From Chitinophagaceae bacterium (GTDB taxonomy: Bacteria > Bacteroidota > Bacteroidia > Chitinophagales > Chitinophagaceae): 6,128 nt of DNA. The stretch is taken from the NCBI GenBank assembly GCA_009996555.1, contig JAACZX010000150.1, forward strand, positions 1-6,128. Reading direction: 5' to 3'. Positions 5,153 through 6,128 of the stretch are shown here, one piece after another. The translations under genes and the position numbers were made by a program. A model generated the notes under the pieces. That model saw only the letters and a program-made list of their open reading frames with translations. It did no database searches and was not told the origin of the DNA. Position 1 is the stretch's first letter. Each line of letters opens with the position of its first letter.

Positions 5153-6128
5153 ATGTCTTCAGAAATAATCAGGCTCACTCAATTTTCACATGGTGCAGGT
5201 TGCGGTTGCAAAATAGCTCCTGCTGTGTTAGAACAAATACTTCAGTCATCTTTATCAACTCCATCCGACCATCGTTTACTTGTTGGCAATTCCACTAAGG
5301 ACGATGCGGCTGTGTATGATCTCGGTAACGGAACAGCTTTCATCAGTACTACTGATTTCTTTACACCCATTGTAGATGATGCATTCAGCTTTGGGCAAAT
5401 AGCATCGGCCAACGCCATCAGTGATGTGTATGCCATGGGCGGAACACCCATGCTTGCCATTGCTATACTTGGCTGGCCTGTTGAAAAACTTCCGGCATCA
5501 TTGGCACAGCAGGTATTAGACGGAGCAAGAACTACTTGTAAAGAAGCGGGTATTCCTTTAGCCGGGGGTCATAGTATTGATTCGCCTGAACCTTTTTTTG
5601 GTTTGGCCGTAAACGGAACGGTGTTGCTTGATCAACTCAAAAAAAACAATACGGCTGAAAACGGAAATGTGCTTCTGCTTACAAAACCAATTGGTGTGGG
5701 CATTTTAAGCACAGCTGAAAAAAGAGATGTGTTGAAAGAAGAACACAAAGGTATTGCAGCCACACAAATGAAACAGCTGAATAAATCAGGTGCGTTATTA
5801 AGCAAGTTAAGTTCTGTTACTGCCATGACGGATGTTACCGGTTTTGGTTTGCTTGGCCACCTTATTGAAATGTGTGAAGGTGCTGATCTTTCAGCTGAGA
5901 TCTATTACCAGCAGTTACCCGTTCTTACTGAAGCGAAAGAATACCTTGCACAACGCATAGTGCCAGATGCAACGTACCGCAACTGGAACAGCTACAGTGC
6001 AAAGGTTGCTTTTGGTGCAGGAGTAAATGTAATGGAAGCTTTCAACCTGTTGCCCGATCCGCAAACCAACGGGGGACTGTTGATTGCTGTAAAAGAAGAG
6101 GGACTGGCAGAAGTACAGGAACTGCTTT
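5153..6128 (+). CDS. selD: Selenide, water dikinase SelD (3' partial)
   Basis: SelD makes selenophosphate from selenide and ATP in the cytoplasm, the selenium donor for MnmH and for selenocysteine synthesis. The frame is open to the right edge; 325 residues are visible and about 20 are missing. The N-terminus IRLTQFSHGAGCGCK aligns residue for residue with E. coli SelD, placing the catalytic Cys at 17 and the essential Lys at 20. Position 17 is TGC, so this is the cysteine form and not a selenoprotein. The metal-ATP aspartates are all present: Asp51 in KDDAAVY, Asp68 in TTDFF, Asp91 in ISDVYAMGG and Asp227 in MTDVTGFGLLGH. AGGHSIDSPEP (137-147) and DPQTNGGLL (302-310) are further family motifs, with Asn in place of the usual Ser in the last. 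The conserved N-terminus fixes the start at 5153. The gene completes a pathway with mnmH upstream. Confidence 0.97.
   Translation, partial: MSSEIIRLTQFSHGAGCGCKIAPAVLEQILQSSLSTPSDHRLLVGNSTKDDAAVYDLGNGTAFISTTDFFTPIVDDAFSFGQIASANAISDVYAMGGTPMLAIAILGWPVEKLPASLAQQVLDGARTTCKEAGIPLAGGHSIDSPEPFFGLAVNGTVLLDQLKKNNTAENGNVLLLTKPIGVGILSTAEKRDVLKEEHKGIAATQMKQLNKSGALLSKLSSVTAMTDVTGFGLLGHLIEMCEGADLSAEIYYQQLPVLTEAKEYLAQRIVPDATYRNWNSYSAKVAFGAGVNVMEAFNLLPDPQTNGGLLIAVKEEGLAEVQELL

Noticed and set aside
5201..5203. Selenocysteine codon at the SelD active site
   Set aside because: Codon 17 is TGC (cysteine), and no in-frame TGA appears in the visible gene.

Overview
The window looks like a chromosomal segment of a Bacteroidota bacterium, most likely a member of the Chitinophagaceae or a close relative. 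The evidence is a Bacteroidota-type Rho, A+T-rich DNA, weak or absent Shine-Dalgarno sequences, and exact TAnnTTTG promoter boxes lying almost against start codons. Two secreted proteins also have a glutamine just after the predicted signal-peptide cleavage site. The family assignment is an impression from sequence style; I could not search a database. Every supported gene is on the + strand, and there is no gene-free stretch longer than about 60 bases.

Layout: (1) 2-1012, the C-terminal four-fifths or less of transcription termination factor Rho, cut by the left edge. (2) 1037-1345, a small lipoprotein made almost entirely of short Ile/Val-Lys repeats, followed by a clear intrinsic terminator at 1351-1381. 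(3) 1391-1579, a 62-residue two-helix membrane peptide of unknown function. (4) 1593-2630, mnmH (selU), tRNA 2-selenouridine synthase, with an exact promoter box directly upstream. (5) 2656-4209 and 4245-5129, two adjacent paralogous secreted proteins that share an N-terminal and a C-terminal domain; the first carries a linker of about 235 residues rich in Thr, Pro, Asn and Lys between them. (6) 5153-6128, selD, selenide water dikinase, cut by the right edge and lacking only about 20 residues.

Two genes make an obvious pathway: SelD makes selenophosphate, and MnmH uses it to convert 2-thiouridine to 2-selenouridine at the wobble position of certain tRNAs. The two secreted paralogues sit between them in the same orientation. 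Whether they have anything to do with selenium or are only passengers cannot be told from the sequence. They are the least explained and most interesting part of the window.
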